From assembly GCA_020635075.1 (NCBI GenBank), contig JACKAM010000003.1, forward strand, positions 574,848-638,847: DNA of 64,000 nt. The letters run 5' to 3'. Made by a program: the position numbers and the translations under genes. Origin of the DNA: Pseudobdellovibrionaceae bacterium. GTDB lineage: Bacteria; Bdellovibrionota; Bdellovibrionia; Bdellovibrionales; UBA1609. Shown in pieces: positions 1 to 8,783 of this stretch. Each line of letters begins with the position of its first letter. Positions within the stretch are counted from its first letter, which is position 1. The notes under the pieces were generated by a model. That model was given only the letters and a program-made list of their open reading frames with translations. It was not told the DNA's origin and did not search any database.

Positions 1-911
1 TCTGAGGCCAAAATGATCAGGCGTCTGGCGATAAACACGGGGTCTTCTCCGCCGGCCAACATGCGGGCGAGATAATAGAGACCTGCATCGGGATCACTGC
101 CACGAATGCTCTTGATAAACGCCGAAATGCAATCGTAATGGGCATCACCCTGTCGGTCATAGCGGATGGGAGACCGGGAGCAAATCTCCCAAACCCCCTC
201 GCCTGATAGAGGAAAATCTTGATGCGTTTGGGAGTCCAGACCAAAGACTTCGGTGGCCTGCTCGATCCAACCTATGAGACGTCGAGCATCCCCGTCGGCA
301 GAGGAGACAAGGAGCCGTTCAGCATCCGAAGATAGCACCTGCTCTTTGGAGATTTGCAGGAATTCAAATGCACGATCAACCAGTTTTGCCAACTCGTCCT
401 GAGGAAGAGATTCAAAAACCAACAGACGGCACCGGCTCATAAGGGCCGAGTTCAGCTCATAGGCAGGGTTCTCAGTTGTTGCACCGACGAGAATGAAATC
501 CCCGCGCTCGGTGTAAGGTAGCAACACGTCCTGCTGTGCCTTATTTAGGCGGTGAATCTCATCTACAAACAACAAAGTCTTGCGGTGGTGGCCAAGGCGC
601 CTAAAACGAGCCTCTTCACCCAACTGTTTGAGGGCTTTGGCCCCGGTGTCGACGGCGCTCACCTCAAGGAACTCAGCCTCGATGTAGTGAGCGAGGATTC
701 GGCTGAAGGTGGTTTTACCCGTCCCGGGCGGTCCCCAGAGAATAAGGTTCGGAACGATTTTGCTTTCTTCGATCTGTTTGCGCAGGGAGGATTGAGGTCC
801 CAAAATCTTGCGCTGACCAACAAAATCATCCAGGGTCTTGGGGCGAAGTCTTTCGGCCAATGGCCGAAATCCGGGTTGGGTACTGTTGTCCGTGGCTGAA
901 AACAAATCCAT
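1..911 (-). CDS. rarA: Replication-associated recombination protein A (RarA/MgsA), 3' end cut by window
   Basis: AAA+ ATPase of the clamp-loader family that acts at stalled replication forks. Reading the minus strand from the ATG at 911 gives an open frame that runs off the left edge of the window (about 303 residues seen). Visible motifs are the N-terminal PLAERLRPKTLDDFVGQ signature, Walker A GPPGTGKTT, Walker B LLFVDEIHR, sensor 1 VGATTENP and an arginine-finger region ELNSALMSRCRL. These are diagnostic of RarA rather than RuvB or DnaX. The C-terminal tetramerisation part is outside the window. An AAGAAGGG stretch just upstream of the ATG can serve as ribosome binding site. The next gene is divergent. 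Very sure of the family; the partial state is only due to the window edge. Confidence 0.95.
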   Translation of the reverse strand, partial: MDLFSATDNSTQPGFRPLAERLRPKTLDDFVGQRKILGPQSSLRKQIEESKIVPNLILWGPPGTGKTTFSRILAHYIEAEFLEVSAVDTGAKALKQLGEEARFRRLGHHRKTLLFVDEIHRLNKAQQDVLLPYTERGDFILVGATTENPAYELNSALMSRCRLLVFESLPQDELAKLVDRAFEFLQISKEQVLSSDAERLLVSSADGDARRLIGWIEQATEVFGLDSQTHQDFPLSGEGVWEICSRSPIRYDRQGDAHYDCISAFIKSIRGSDPDAGLYYLARMLAGGEDPVFIARRLIILAS

Positions 912-1098
912 GACCCTTCTTAGGTGGGGAGGACGGGAATTTCAACCAGTGCTTCTCCGCGCCTACACAATTTGCCTCAAGTTGAAACAAATCAGCTGGA
1001 TGAAGGGCCTGACACATTCTGTAAACACAAGAAATCAGGACCAAAGACTCAAAAAATACCCATCAGAGGTCGATAAGTCTTTGAGGGGAGGAAGACCC

Positions 1099-1659
1099 AT
1101 GAGACTTCATGCACACGTCAGAAATAGCTTCTCGATTTTACTTCTTTGCGTGATCAGCATGGCCAGTGTCCATTGCGGAGGAGAGTCAGGTATCTCCAGC
1201 AAGGTCAATGTCGAGGTGGTGCCGGAAAGGCCAGTGGTCATTGATACGGATTTTACTCTGCGCCTTGAAGACGGCGATGGCGACCCGGATACATTTGAAA
1301 CTGAACAGGTGACTGCCCCTTGGTTTTTGTTTGGCTACAAAATCAAAAACAACTCGGATAAAACCATCACGGTGGTCAATTTCAAGATTACGGTGACGGG
1401 CAAAAAGGGCACTGAGACCGTATCAACCGAGCACTCTCTTAACCTGGAAGACTTGGGGACCAACGTCACTTATCTTGAGGAGATCAGCGCAGGGGGTTCC
1501 GCCAGTCGTTTTACTGATACCAGATGGTTTATCGACACCCTTTCATCAGACGCTGACAGCTTTGCCTACCAAGTCACCGTAGAACTTCAAGGTTGGGTGG
1601 GGAAATCATCCAATCCGGAAGAGCGATTGTCGAAGAGCTTTACCTTCTCAACTCAATAA
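1099..1659 (+). CDS. Predicted lipoprotein of unknown function
   Basis: 186 residues. The start at 1099 is chosen because GAGGGGAGGAAG lies just upstream and because it gives a signal peptide with a lipobox-like end (ASVHC, cysteine at about residue 26). The longer frame upstream has no signal and overlaps the rarA promoter side. The mature part is Asp/Thr/Val-rich, with alternating hydrophobic residues suggesting a beta-sandwich, and includes an acidic DGDGDPD stretch. No family recognised. It stands alone, with about 190 bp before it and 200 bp after it. It is probably anchored to a membrane on the periplasmic side. Confidence 0.7.
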   Translation: MRLHAHVRNSFSILLLCVISMASVHCGGESGISSKVNVEVVPERPVVIDTDFTLRLEDGDGDPDTFETEQVTAPWFLFGYKIKNNSDKTITVVNFKITVTGKKGTETVSTEHSLNLEDLGTNVTYLEEISAGGSASRFTDTRWFIDTLSSDADSFAYQVTVELQGWVGKSSNPEERLSKSFTFSTQ

Positions 1660-1860
1660 ATTTAGTTAGTACCTGGTTATTACCCCCTGGGAATCGTTGC
1701 AGAATTTCATCTTTAAAGTTTCTTCACAGCCATGTCCAATACTGAGACCAGTGGGGTTAGCTGCAATCTAGACCATTTTCACCCCCCCCTTGGATTCTGA
1801 TCAGTTCACTTGGCTTCTTATTTGACCAACAAATCCCGATGAACAATGGAGAGGTTACAT

Positions 1861-2790
1861 GTGAAGAAAAAGCCCCATCGCATGCTCGAACGGCAATTGC
1901 GCAAGGCCCATCTCCAGGCGGATCAACTTCCCAAGGAAATGGACCAATGGCTTTCTCTGCTTGAACGGATCTCCCAAACTTACCTTCAGGCGGAACAGGA
2001 TCGCTACTTACTCGAAAGATCCCTGAAGATCTCTAGTGAAGAAATTCGGCAATCCCAGGAGCAAATGGCCCACAATGCAAAGCTGGCATCGCTGGGCGAA
2101 ATGGCCGGCGGGATTGCCCATGAGATCAACAACCCTCTCACCATCATTGCGATTCAAGTGGAAAAGCTCGAATTCTTGATGGGGAAAAAGGGGATTGCTG
2201 ACTCTGATTTAGATGCCGGTCTCACCTCCATTCGCACCACCTGTGATCGAATTGCCCGTATTGTAAAAGGTCTCAGACAGTTTGCCAGCGGCAGCGAGAA
2301 CCGAGACCTAGCGCCAGTTGATTTGTCTGAAGTCATTGGCTTATCGATCGAAATGTGTGAACAGAAGCTTCGCAATCGCGGTGTTGGTTGCCGGTTCATG
2401 CGCGAAAGGCAGACAGTTATCGTTGACGCCAATTCCATTCAACTCTCACAAGTCATTCTCAATCTCATTAGCAATGGTGCAGATGCGGTCAAAAACCTGG
2501 ATGAGAAGTGGATCAGGGTTGAGTTGAAGGAAACGGGACAGTACGGTCAGATTTATGTCACCGACAGTGGAGCGGGAATTCCTGAGGCTATTCGCTCCAA
2601 GATTATGCAGCCCTTTTTTACGACTAAAGAAATTGGTGAGGGTACAGGACTTGGACTTTCTGTTTCCAAAGGTCTCATTGAGGGATTTGGTGGCAAACTG
2701 GAATACAACTCCAACTGTCCAAATACCCAATTCATCATATCTCTTAGAAAGCACGTTGAGGTTCAAGAAGATCTGGACGAAGCCGCCTAG
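1861..2790 (+). CDS. Soluble orphan sensor histidine kinase
   Basis: 309 residues from the GTG at 1861. That start is preferred over the ATG at 1846 because GGAGAGG at 1848–1854 sits six bases before the GTG, while nothing precedes the ATG. Residues 1–75 are charged and helical, probably coiled coil, with no membrane segment and no recognisable PAS or GAF domain. The HisKA phospho-acceptor is His87 in GGIAHEINNPL. HATPase motifs follow: N box (LNLISNGADAV), G1 (VTDSGAGIP), F box (PFFTTK) and G2 (GEGTGLGLSVSKGL). All catalytic boxes are intact, so it should be an active cytoplasmic kinase. No response regulator lies nearby, so its partner is unknown. Its 3' end is only 16 bp from the convergent lipoprotein gene. 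Confidence 0.9.
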   Translation: MKKKPHRMLERQLRKAHLQADQLPKEMDQWLSLLERISQTYLQAEQDRYLLERSLKISSEEIRQSQEQMAHNAKLASLGEMAGGIAHEINNPLTIIAIQVEKLEFLMGKKGIADSDLDAGLTSIRTTCDRIARIVKGLRQFASGSENRDLAPVDLSEVIGLSIEMCEQKLRNRGVGCRFMRERQTVIVDANSIQLSQVILNLISNGADAVKNLDEKWIRVELKETGQYGQIYVTDSGAGIPEAIRSKIMQPFFTTKEIGEGTGLGLSVSKGLIEGFGGKLEYNSNCPNTQFIISLRKHVEVQEDLDEAA

Positions 2791-2806
2791 TTTCTGAAAC
2801 GACCGC

Positions 2807-3670
2807 TTAGAATTTGGGGTTTAAGTGGCACTCAATAGGGGGAAGAAAAAACTCCCTATCGACGTAGGCCTGGAAGACTCCCAAAACTCGGTTATCCCGA
2901 TCCCTGTCCTGGGGATATACATGGAGAAGGAAATTGGACCTGCGGCGGTTGCCGTTGGTGACGCCCTCAATGGGGCGCCAATAAATATCGTGCCCGTCAA
3001 GACCCGATTCCTTATGAATAGGATAAGAGCGAATGGCGCGTTGGCTGTACTCCTTGTCTGAAAAAGGCTCGCGACTAGGCGGAGGAGGTCCCTCCTTTTG
3101 ACTTAGGACAATGTCAGCCCAGTACTGAGGAATTTCGCCTGTCGATCCCTGCTGAGCCTGTGCTTGAAGAAAGGCATCGTTGGTACGAATAACTACGTCG
3201 ATGAGAGTATGGGAATCAGCACCCCGTTTGTAGTCAAGACCTCGGCAGACCACTTCGACATAGCGGTTGGGAAGGTCAGATTTGGGACTTAGCTGTTCGT
3301 CGAATATCTCGCGCCCCATAGAGACCACTGACGAGTTGTGTCCGGAATGCTCAATCACACTGGTATCAACTTCGCGCGGGCTAATCTCGCGGCAATTCTC
3401 TCTTGTAAGAAAGGCTTTGCCACGGATGACTCGCATGATGGAGTTAGGTTCAAGCTCACCCTTCTGACTAATGGGGCACAAGCTATCTGCATTGTGAGCC
3501 AAATAAACACGCTCGACCTTTCCAGAGTAGCCGTCACCATTGCCCGAAGCATACTTGCTTTCCAGGCCAGAATCCTTTGATCCCAAATCTTTGGTCTGCA
3601 ACTCATCACAGCCAAAAAGGCAAGGTAGAATGCCAATCAATAAAGTCAAGAAGAGCCAAGTCCGTTTCAC
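2807..3670 (-). CDS. Predicted lipoprotein of unknown function
   Basis: 287 residues, starting at a GTG preceded by GGGAG at eight bases. The N-terminus is a short basic segment, a hydrophobic core and a lipobox (CLFGC, cysteine at about residue 21), so it should be a lipoprotein. The mature chain is charged with scattered cysteines and no repeat or known domain I can name. It is divergent from the winged-helix regulator gene at 3762, with 91 bp between the two starts. Function unknown. Confidence 0.7.
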   Translation of the reverse strand: MKRTWLFLTLLIGILPCLFGCDELQTKDLGSKDSGLESKYASGNGDGYSGKVERVYLAHNADSLCPISQKGELEPNSIMRVIRGKAFLTRENCREISPREVDTSVIEHSGHNSSVVSMGREIFDEQLSPKSDLPNRYVEVVCRGLDYKRGADSHTLIDVVIRTNDAFLQAQAQQGSTGEIPQYWADIVLSQKEGPPPPSREPFSDKEYSQRAIRSYPIHKESGLDGHDIYWRPIEGVTNGNRRRSNFLLHVYPQDRDRDNRVLGVFQAYVDREFFLPPIECHLNPKF

Positions 3671-3715
3671 TCAAATCACTCCCGAAGCGCCCACGCTTCT
3701 TGTTGCGACACTCTC

Positions 3716-3754
3716 ATTATAATTCTTATGGACCGCGAGAACGGCTGATATAAT
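3716..3754. promoter_or_regulatory. Divergent promoter region with two TATAAT boxes
   Basis: The 91-bp gap between divergent genes holds CATTATAATT (3715–3724), whose core ATTATAAT is self-complementary and can act as a -10 box on either strand. A second perfect TATAAT lies at 3749–3754 on the plus strand, with TTATGG 17 bases upstream as a weak -35. The second box ends only seven bases before the ATG at 3762, so a transcript from it would begin at or next to the start codon. Sequence evidence only. Confidence 0.4.
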
Positions 3755-3761
3755 TGAACAG

Positions 3762-5243
3762 ATGGAATCCCAGGATTGGATCAAATTGATACGTTACATG
3801 GAAGAGAACCTGCGGGCCGGCCATTTTGGAGTTGTTCGCACACAATTTTCCAGGGTTTCTCTTTCCAAAGCACCCAGAAAGCACCTCTCGCAGATTGCTA
3901 ATATTGCATGGAGAATCGGCCTTTATCGACTTGCCCTGCGTGTGCTTAATCCCTACGTTCGCTCAGAGCCGGGAACTTTTATCGTTGCCAGTGCCGCTGA
4001 GCGATTGGAATACGCCATCAGCCTGCAGAAGATAGGTGCAGCTGACGAGGCCTACGAGATTCTTAAAACCATGGATGCCAAGACCCATCCTCTCGCTCTG
4101 CTCTACATGTCCTTCTGCCACATGTCCTCTTGGGACTATGCCAGTACGATTCCCCTTTTGCTGGAATTCACTGCCAGTCCTCTAACGACTCCCTATCAGA
4201 GGATCGTTGGCAAAGTGAATCTCCTCGCTGCCAGCATTATTACCGATCAAATTGAGACTGCGGAGCAACTCCTAAGGGAGATTGGCAAAACCACCAAAGA
4301 CCAGAACCTTCGCCTCCTGTATGGGAATTCCCTGGAGCTTGCTGCCCAAATGGCCATCTCTCAAAAGAAATGGCGAGAAGCCGAGCAGTACCTTGAGCAG
4401 GCGAAGGAGTTTCTCGGTAGCGACTCCTCGGTCAATTCTTTATTTATCGACAAGTGGCAAGCCGTATTAAAAGCCCATCAAAACCCAAAAGCACTGTCGA
4501 ATCTTCACTCAGTGAAAACGAAAGCTTTAAGGGACCGCCATTGGGAAACTGCACGCGATTGTGACTTTCACATTGTCGTCACTAGCAAAGACCTGCGGGT
4601 CTTTGAACATCTTTACTATGGCACTCCCTATCCCTCCTATAGAGAGAGGGTCCTTAGATTAGCCAACATGCAATCCCCACCAAGCCACTTCGTCTATACA
4701 CCTGGCAAACAGTCAAGTACACCAAACAGGGTGTTTGATTTGGAAACAGCGAGAGAACGGGACGGCACTTGGGAGCTTCGCGCCGGGCAAGTTCTCCATC
4801 GTCTGTTTGTCGCAATCTATCGAGATTGGTATCGGCCCTTGCGCGTAGGTCAGGCCTTTGCCGTTTTATTCCCCGACGAATACTTCAACCCGGCCACCTC
4901 CGTCGATCGAGTTCACCAGGCGGTCAAGAGGCTCCGAGAGTCTTTGCTCGACCGGGAAGTACCAATCGAAGTTCTGGAGAGCCATGGTGCCTACCAGCTC
5001 AGTGTTGGTGCCGACTATGGGGTTCGCGTTCCTGCCGACCCACTACCTCTAGAGGGCAAAGAACTCGAAATGCGCCAACTAAAAAGCATTGTTGAAACCA
5101 AGGAATTCACCTCTCGGGAGGCGAGAGTCAAACTTGGTGTTTCCCATGCGACGATGAATCGATTGATCAATTGGGCACAGGATCACAACAAGATCATTCG
5201 CCTGGGTTCAGGCACCAAAACCAAGTATCGAATCGCCGGCTAG
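3762..5243 (+). CDS. Helical-repeat protein with C-terminal winged-helix domains (putative transcription regulator)
   Basis: 493 residues. Residues 1 to about 270 are alpha-helical with TPR-like spacing (for example AYEILKTMDAKTHPLALLYM and REAEQYLEQAKEFLG). Residues about 330–425 resemble an OmpR/SARP-type winged helix (VDRVHQAVKRLRESL followed by a beta-rich YQLSVG turn). The last 60 residues look like a second helix-turn-helix (FTSREARVKLGVSHATMNRLINWA) with a wing ending TKYRIAG. Most likely a cytoplasmic regulator in which the repeats sense a partner. No Shine–Dalgarno is visible before the ATG. Target genes are unknown; the adjacent divergent lipoprotein gene is an obvious candidate. 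Confidence 0.75.
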   Translation: MESQDWIKLIRYMEENLRAGHFGVVRTQFSRVSLSKAPRKHLSQIANIAWRIGLYRLALRVLNPYVRSEPGTFIVASAAERLEYAISLQKIGAADEAYEILKTMDAKTHPLALLYMSFCHMSSWDYASTIPLLLEFTASPLTTPYQRIVGKVNLLAASIITDQIETAEQLLREIGKTTKDQNLRLLYGNSLELAAQMAISQKKWREAEQYLEQAKEFLGSDSSVNSLFIDKWQAVLKAHQNPKALSNLHSVKTKALRDRHWETARDCDFHIVVTSKDLRVFEHLYYGTPYPSYRERVLRLANMQSPPSHFVYTPGKQSSTPNRVFDLETARERDGTWELRAGQVLHRLFVAIYRDWYRPLRVGQAFAVLFPDEYFNPATSVDRVHQAVKRLRESLLDREVPIEVLESHGAYQLSVGADYGVRVPADPLPLEGKELEMRQLKSIVETKEFTSREARVKLGVSHATMNRLINWAQDHNKIIRLGSGTKTKYRIAG

Positions 5244-5358
5244 CATCCACAAGTTATTGGAACTACACATATTATTGATAGTGTTCAAAATCGTCAGTTC
5301 CGCCATCGAGGCCCCGCTTGTAGCCTGGTGTTGAGCAAAACACACAAGTGGAGGGGTT

Positions 5359-6342
5359 ATGAAACAGGCAGCAGAAATCATCTTATGGATCACAATTGTA
5401 ACCTGGTTTTCAGGATGCAATGGTGAATGGCAAGAGTTTAAGGAAAGACTTCGCCAAGGACAGGGCCAATTGCCTGGAGAGACCCCACCTTCAACGGAAG
5501 AACCCCCATCTGTAACGCCGAGACCGGAACCGACTCTCCCTCCCCCTACCTCGGGCACACTCTGTGCCGGATTGAAATCGAAGTCCGGCGTCTACAGCGT
5601 GACCTTCTCTCATCTAGGATCCGAGAGAAAGACACAGGTTTCTATCCCCTCCACTTATTCTTCTGAAAAGGGAAGCCCCCTGATTGTTAGCTTTCATGGC
5701 CTAGGCGGTAATGGCTTGCAACATGAACGTAACCTAAACATGAACAAACTTGCCAATGCCCGCGGCTACATTACGGCCCACCCCGATGGACTCAACAACT
5801 CCTGGAATGCGGGGACATGTTGTGGAAACCGCGATGGCGACGATGTGGACTTTTTCCGTACTCTCGTTACAACTCTGAGCAAGGAGCTTTGCATTGATCC
5901 TTCTCGAATTTACGTCACCGGACTGTCCAATGGTGGTTTTATGAGCTACCGCCTTGCCTGTGAGGCCAGTGAGCTCATTGCCGCTGCCGCACCTATCGCA
6001 GGAACCATAGGTGTTGCCAATTGTTTACCTAAAAGGCCTGTCTCCATCCTTCATCTGCATGGAACCGACGATACCTTGGTCAAGTATGAAGGCAGTAGTC
6101 TCGGCCCTGGGGCGGTTGAAGCCACTGAAAGGTGGGCTGACTTAAACGCCTGTCCCGAAAAAACTGAGGTCCTTGTCGACAAGGGCAATTGGCTCTGTGA
6201 ACAGGCGAAAGACTGCTCTGCCAAGAGCGAAGTCACACTATGTACCGTCGATCAAGGAAGCCATACCGGCCCCTGGCACTATTCTAGTGGCAGCACAGTC
6301 ATTGCCACCGACGTCATTCTCGACTTTTTTGATCGAAATTAA
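5359..6342 (+). CDS. Lipoprotein esterase of the LpqC/PHB-depolymerase (feruloyl esterase) family
   Basis: 327 residues. The signal peptide ends in a lipobox (TWFSGC, Cys20), followed by a Pro/Thr/Glu-rich linker to about residue 65. The alpha/beta-hydrolase core shows the oxyanion-loop HGLGGNG, the nucleophile elbow GLSNGG (Ser190), an aspartate in HLHGTDD and a late histidine in GSHTGPWH, which is the full catalytic triad arrangement of COG3509-type esterases. A TCCGNRDGDDVDF segment is typical of the family's cysteine-containing loop. It should hydrolyse an ester (polyhydroxybutyrate oligomers, feruloyl or acetyl esters) at the cell surface or in the periplasm; the substrate cannot be told from sequence. 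GGAGGGG lies just before the ATG. It abuts the convergent gene at 6343 with no gap. Confidence 0.87.
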   Translation: MKQAAEIILWITIVTWFSGCNGEWQEFKERLRQGQGQLPGETPPSTEEPPSVTPRPEPTLPPPTSGTLCAGLKSKSGVYSVTFSHLGSERKTQVSIPSTYSSEKGSPLIVSFHGLGGNGLQHERNLNMNKLANARGYITAHPDGLNNSWNAGTCCGNRDGDDVDFFRTLVTTLSKELCIDPSRIYVTGLSNGGFMSYRLACEASELIAAAAPIAGTIGVANCLPKRPVSILHLHGTDDTLVKYEGSSLGPGAVEATERWADLNACPEKTEVLVDKGNWLCEQAKDCSAKSEVTLCTVDQGSHTGPWHYSSGSTVIATDVILDFFDRN

Positions 6343-6720
6343 CTAAAAATCGTAGCCCGAATAAATGTCGTCCTTGGTGCCAAAACGAAGATCTGGTCCA
6401 GCGCTGGTAACAGTAAACGTCCGGCGCTCTAACTTGTACCGATAGGGAGTACCAAAAAGATCCTTGGCCAGATCCCTCTGAACTCCCTTTTTTAATTTCA
6501 TATTACGGCGGACATAATCTGGGAATTCACTTTCCCTGGGCTGGGTTTGATCTATCGTGTCGAGGTAGATGATTTTAGCGATATTATTCACTTCGGTTTG
6601 TACCGCGACCACCTTCGTATAGTTGGTAATCTTAGCGATCTTAGCCTTAATCTCGGGGCTCATCGCGCCACCTCCAGCAAGCGCGGCAACAAGTGGCAAG
6701 GGTTTAAATAGTCCGAACAC
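6343..6720 (-). CDS. Pseudopilin-like (GspG C-terminal-like) small protein
   Basis: 125 residues from the GTG at 6720, chosen because GAGGA lies nine bases upstream; an in-frame GTG at 6729 adds three residues. A hydrophobic N-terminal stretch (about residues 5–20) is followed by a helix and then a C-terminal region with GTPYRYKLERRTFTVTSAGP and FGTKDDIYSGYDF. That end closely resembles the calcium-binding C-terminus of type II secretion major pseudopilins (GspG). The prepilin peptidase motif (basic leader, GF[T/S]LIE) is absent, so PilD should not process it. It starts just after the stop of the cNMP-domain membrane protein and probably shares its transcript. Function unknown; the resemblance is partial. 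Confidence 0.65.
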   Translation of the reverse strand: MFGLFKPLPLVAALAGGGAMSPEIKAKIAKITNYTKVVAVQTEVNNIAKIIYLDTIDQTQPRESEFPDYVRRNMKLKKGVQRDLAKDLFGTPYRYKLERRTFTVTSAGPDLRFGTKDDIYSGYDF

Positions 6721-6721
6721 T

Positions 6722-8755
6722 TCAGGCACTCCTCATTTTATCTTCTTCAAATCTAAGCTCAGCGACCGACTCAATAAATAGGGCGAGATTGAGATTTTCC
6801 GAAAGAACTTTCCAAAATAGAGACTCACTGATTCTTAGAGCCACGATTGGTTCTGAGGCGACTACGGTCGCATTTCTGGGGGCATTCATTATCAGCGCCA
6901 TTTCACCAAAAAACCCACCCTGTTCGATCTGCGCCACTTCACCTCCATCAATGCGAACAGAGACCCTCCCCCTAAGCAATAGGTAAAATCCATCGGTCAC
7001 ATCCCCTTGGCTGAAGAGAGTTTTGCCACTTTCAAAACGGAGGATTTCACCTTCTCTGGTGAACAAGTGCATGGTTTCCGCCGGCAGTCCGCGAAAAAGC
7101 TCTGAGGATGAAACATACTGATTGAGTTCAATTTTTTCCAATAACCGGGCATGCCCGTCTTCTCTGAGAAGTTGAGCGAAGTCCCGCTTTTGAATTTCAA
7201 ACACTGTGGCACCATCGCAAGCCAAGACGTCAGCGTTACGAAGCGCTCCGGTCAATAGGGCCATTTCCCCAAAGACGGAACCCGGCCCCAACTGGGCAAC
7301 GTGTTCCTCGGCACCGCTTTCATGGTTCTTAACCACTTCCACCGATCCGCTCAGCAAAACATACATGGATTTGCCTTCCAGACCCTGAACTATGATTTTG
7401 GAGTTTCTTTTATAGCGCAGAACCTTGCCGTGTTCGACCAGCTTATTCAAGTAGGTCTCATCTAAACTCTCAAACAGGGCAATTTTCCTCAACTCTGAAG
7501 CGATCCCTTCCTTGGAGCCAACTTCGAACTTTCTTCCAAATGATCCCCCCTCATCAGTGCGCAAAACCTTAAATAGAGGCTGGTAAATGGTTGTGCCGAT
7601 GAGCCGGAGAATATCGGTGAGTAAATAGAGATTTACGAGAACAAAGCACAAAACAATGACGAGACTTGCTACCTTTTCCGGTCCGGAAGAGTTCACAATA
7701 GCCGAGGCTAAATTGGGAAGTAACTGGTCGAAGACATTGAGGGAGAGACTAAAACAGAAAAACAACCATACGATAGCTAGCGTGGAGTAAAGAATTAGAA
7801 AGAACTCTCGCTTCGCATTAGAGGACCGATGCGTGACTGCCAGGAGGGCCTTCTTGCGCAAATAAGGAAGAAGATGGTTCATGTTTTCTTCCTCAAAAAA
7901 GATATTGAAGATTCGACTTGCATCGGACTTACTAAAGGGATCCAAATCCACAAGAGTCAAAAGAGTTGCCATTACATACAACTGATCGAGCATCATTTTG
8001 TTAGCAAAGAGCTTACTGTAAACAAAGACCCAAAAAAAGTAGGAACTGATACTCGCTAGACAAAAGAGCAAGCCAAACCATCTCGCCTTGGTCGTGTAAA
8101 TGGATGAACTATCAACTCTCAAGGACACTGAAAAAAAGTTCACCTGCAACCTGAGGCCATAGACCCTGCCTGTGGCCAGAATCAACATAAAGAACTGTAG
8201 AACACTTTTAAGAGAAATCAGGATTGAGTTACAGAGAAAGAAGTAGACCAACCCGAGAACGTAAGATTCTTTAATTTTCAAAAATACGTTCAAATAGGTC
8301 ACGTTGGACGAAACTACCAGGCTGTGTAGCCCCAAAAAGAGGATCACAACCGCAGCCAGATTAAATACAATGGGGTAGGTCTTTGAAAGAGTGAAAATGC
8401 CTCCAAGGGGTATTTGCCAAAATACCTTCGAGATACCTGGTAGCTTTTGCTCATAGACGTTGTCTTTGCCCGGGTTACGCAAGTTGAGTGAGTCGAGGTT
8501 TTTAATTACCCCAGCCTTTGCCAGGCGATCAAGACACTCAAACACATCCTTAAAACGAGCCCGCCGGGTTTTGGCGTAAAGATCAGAGACAATTTGACGG
8601 ACGGTTCGTTTCCCGTCGATCAGCTCAATGATATCTCTAAATCGATTCGGTAAAACCACCTGCTCCAGTCCAGAATCAGACTCAAAGGCCAGTCTCTGAC
8701 CATCAGCAATGAGTTTTCCTGAGACCAGCTCCGGAGAGGTCTGTTCAAGAATCAT
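6722..8755 (-). CDS. PqqD-like / inactive M50-like membrane protein with tandem cyclic-nucleotide-binding domains
   Basis: 677 residues from the ATG at 8755; an in-frame ATG at 8806 overlaps pilQ by 23 bp and lacks a ribosome binding site. Residues 1–90 resemble a PqqD-type winged domain (IIELIDGKRTVRQIVSDLY). Residues about 115–395 are multi-pass membrane with the spacing of the PqqD-linked M50 'peptide zinc metalloprotease' family, including LDPFSKSDASRIF where that family has N-P-x-x-x-x-D-G. The HExxH motif is missing: the corresponding segment reads SLKSVLQFFM (181–190). Two cNMP domains follow (about 425–535 and 548–660), each with an intact phosphate-binding cassette (FGEMALLTGALRNADV, FGEMALIMNAPRNATV). 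Probably a catalytically dead, nucleotide-gated membrane sensor. It follows pilQ directly. Confidence 0.75.
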   Translation of the reverse strand: MILEQTSPELVSGKLIADGQRLAFESDSGLEQVVLPNRFRDIIELIDGKRTVRQIVSDLYAKTRRARFKDVFECLDRLAKAGVIKNLDSLNLRNPGKDNVYEQKLPGISKVFWQIPLGGIFTLSKTYPIVFNLAAVVILFLGLHSLVVSSNVTYLNVFLKIKESYVLGLVYFFLCNSILISLKSVLQFFMLILATGRVYGLRLQVNFFSVSLRVDSSSIYTTKARWFGLLFCLASISSYFFWVFVYSKLFANKMMLDQLYVMATLLTLVDLDPFSKSDASRIFNIFFEEENMNHLLPYLRKKALLAVTHRSSNAKREFFLILYSTLAIVWLFFCFSLSLNVFDQLLPNLASAIVNSSGPEKVASLVIVLCFVLVNLYLLTDILRLIGTTIYQPLFKVLRTDEGGSFGRKFEVGSKEGIASELRKIALFESLDETYLNKLVEHGKVLRYKRNSKIIVQGLEGKSMYVLLSGSVEVVKNHESGAEEHVAQLGPGSVFGEMALLTGALRNADVLACDGATVFEIQKRDFAQLLREDGHARLLEKIELNQYVSSSELFRGLPAETMHLFTREGEILRFESGKTLFSQGDVTDGFYLLLRGRVSVRIDGGEVAQIEQGGFFGEMALIMNAPRNATVVASEPIVALRISESLFWKVLSENLNLALFIESVAELRFEEDKMRSA

Positions 8756-8783
8756 TATCGCTATCCCAGTTTGTGTTTGCTGA

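Noticed and set aside
552..899. Plus-strand open frame of 115 codons
   Set aside because: It is antisense to rarA, whose AAA+ motifs are read on the minus strand from 911.
838..1098. Longer N-terminus for the first lipoprotein
   Set aside because: It overlaps the rarA start region and lacks a signal peptide; the ATG at 1099 has a good ribosome binding site and a lipoprotein signal.
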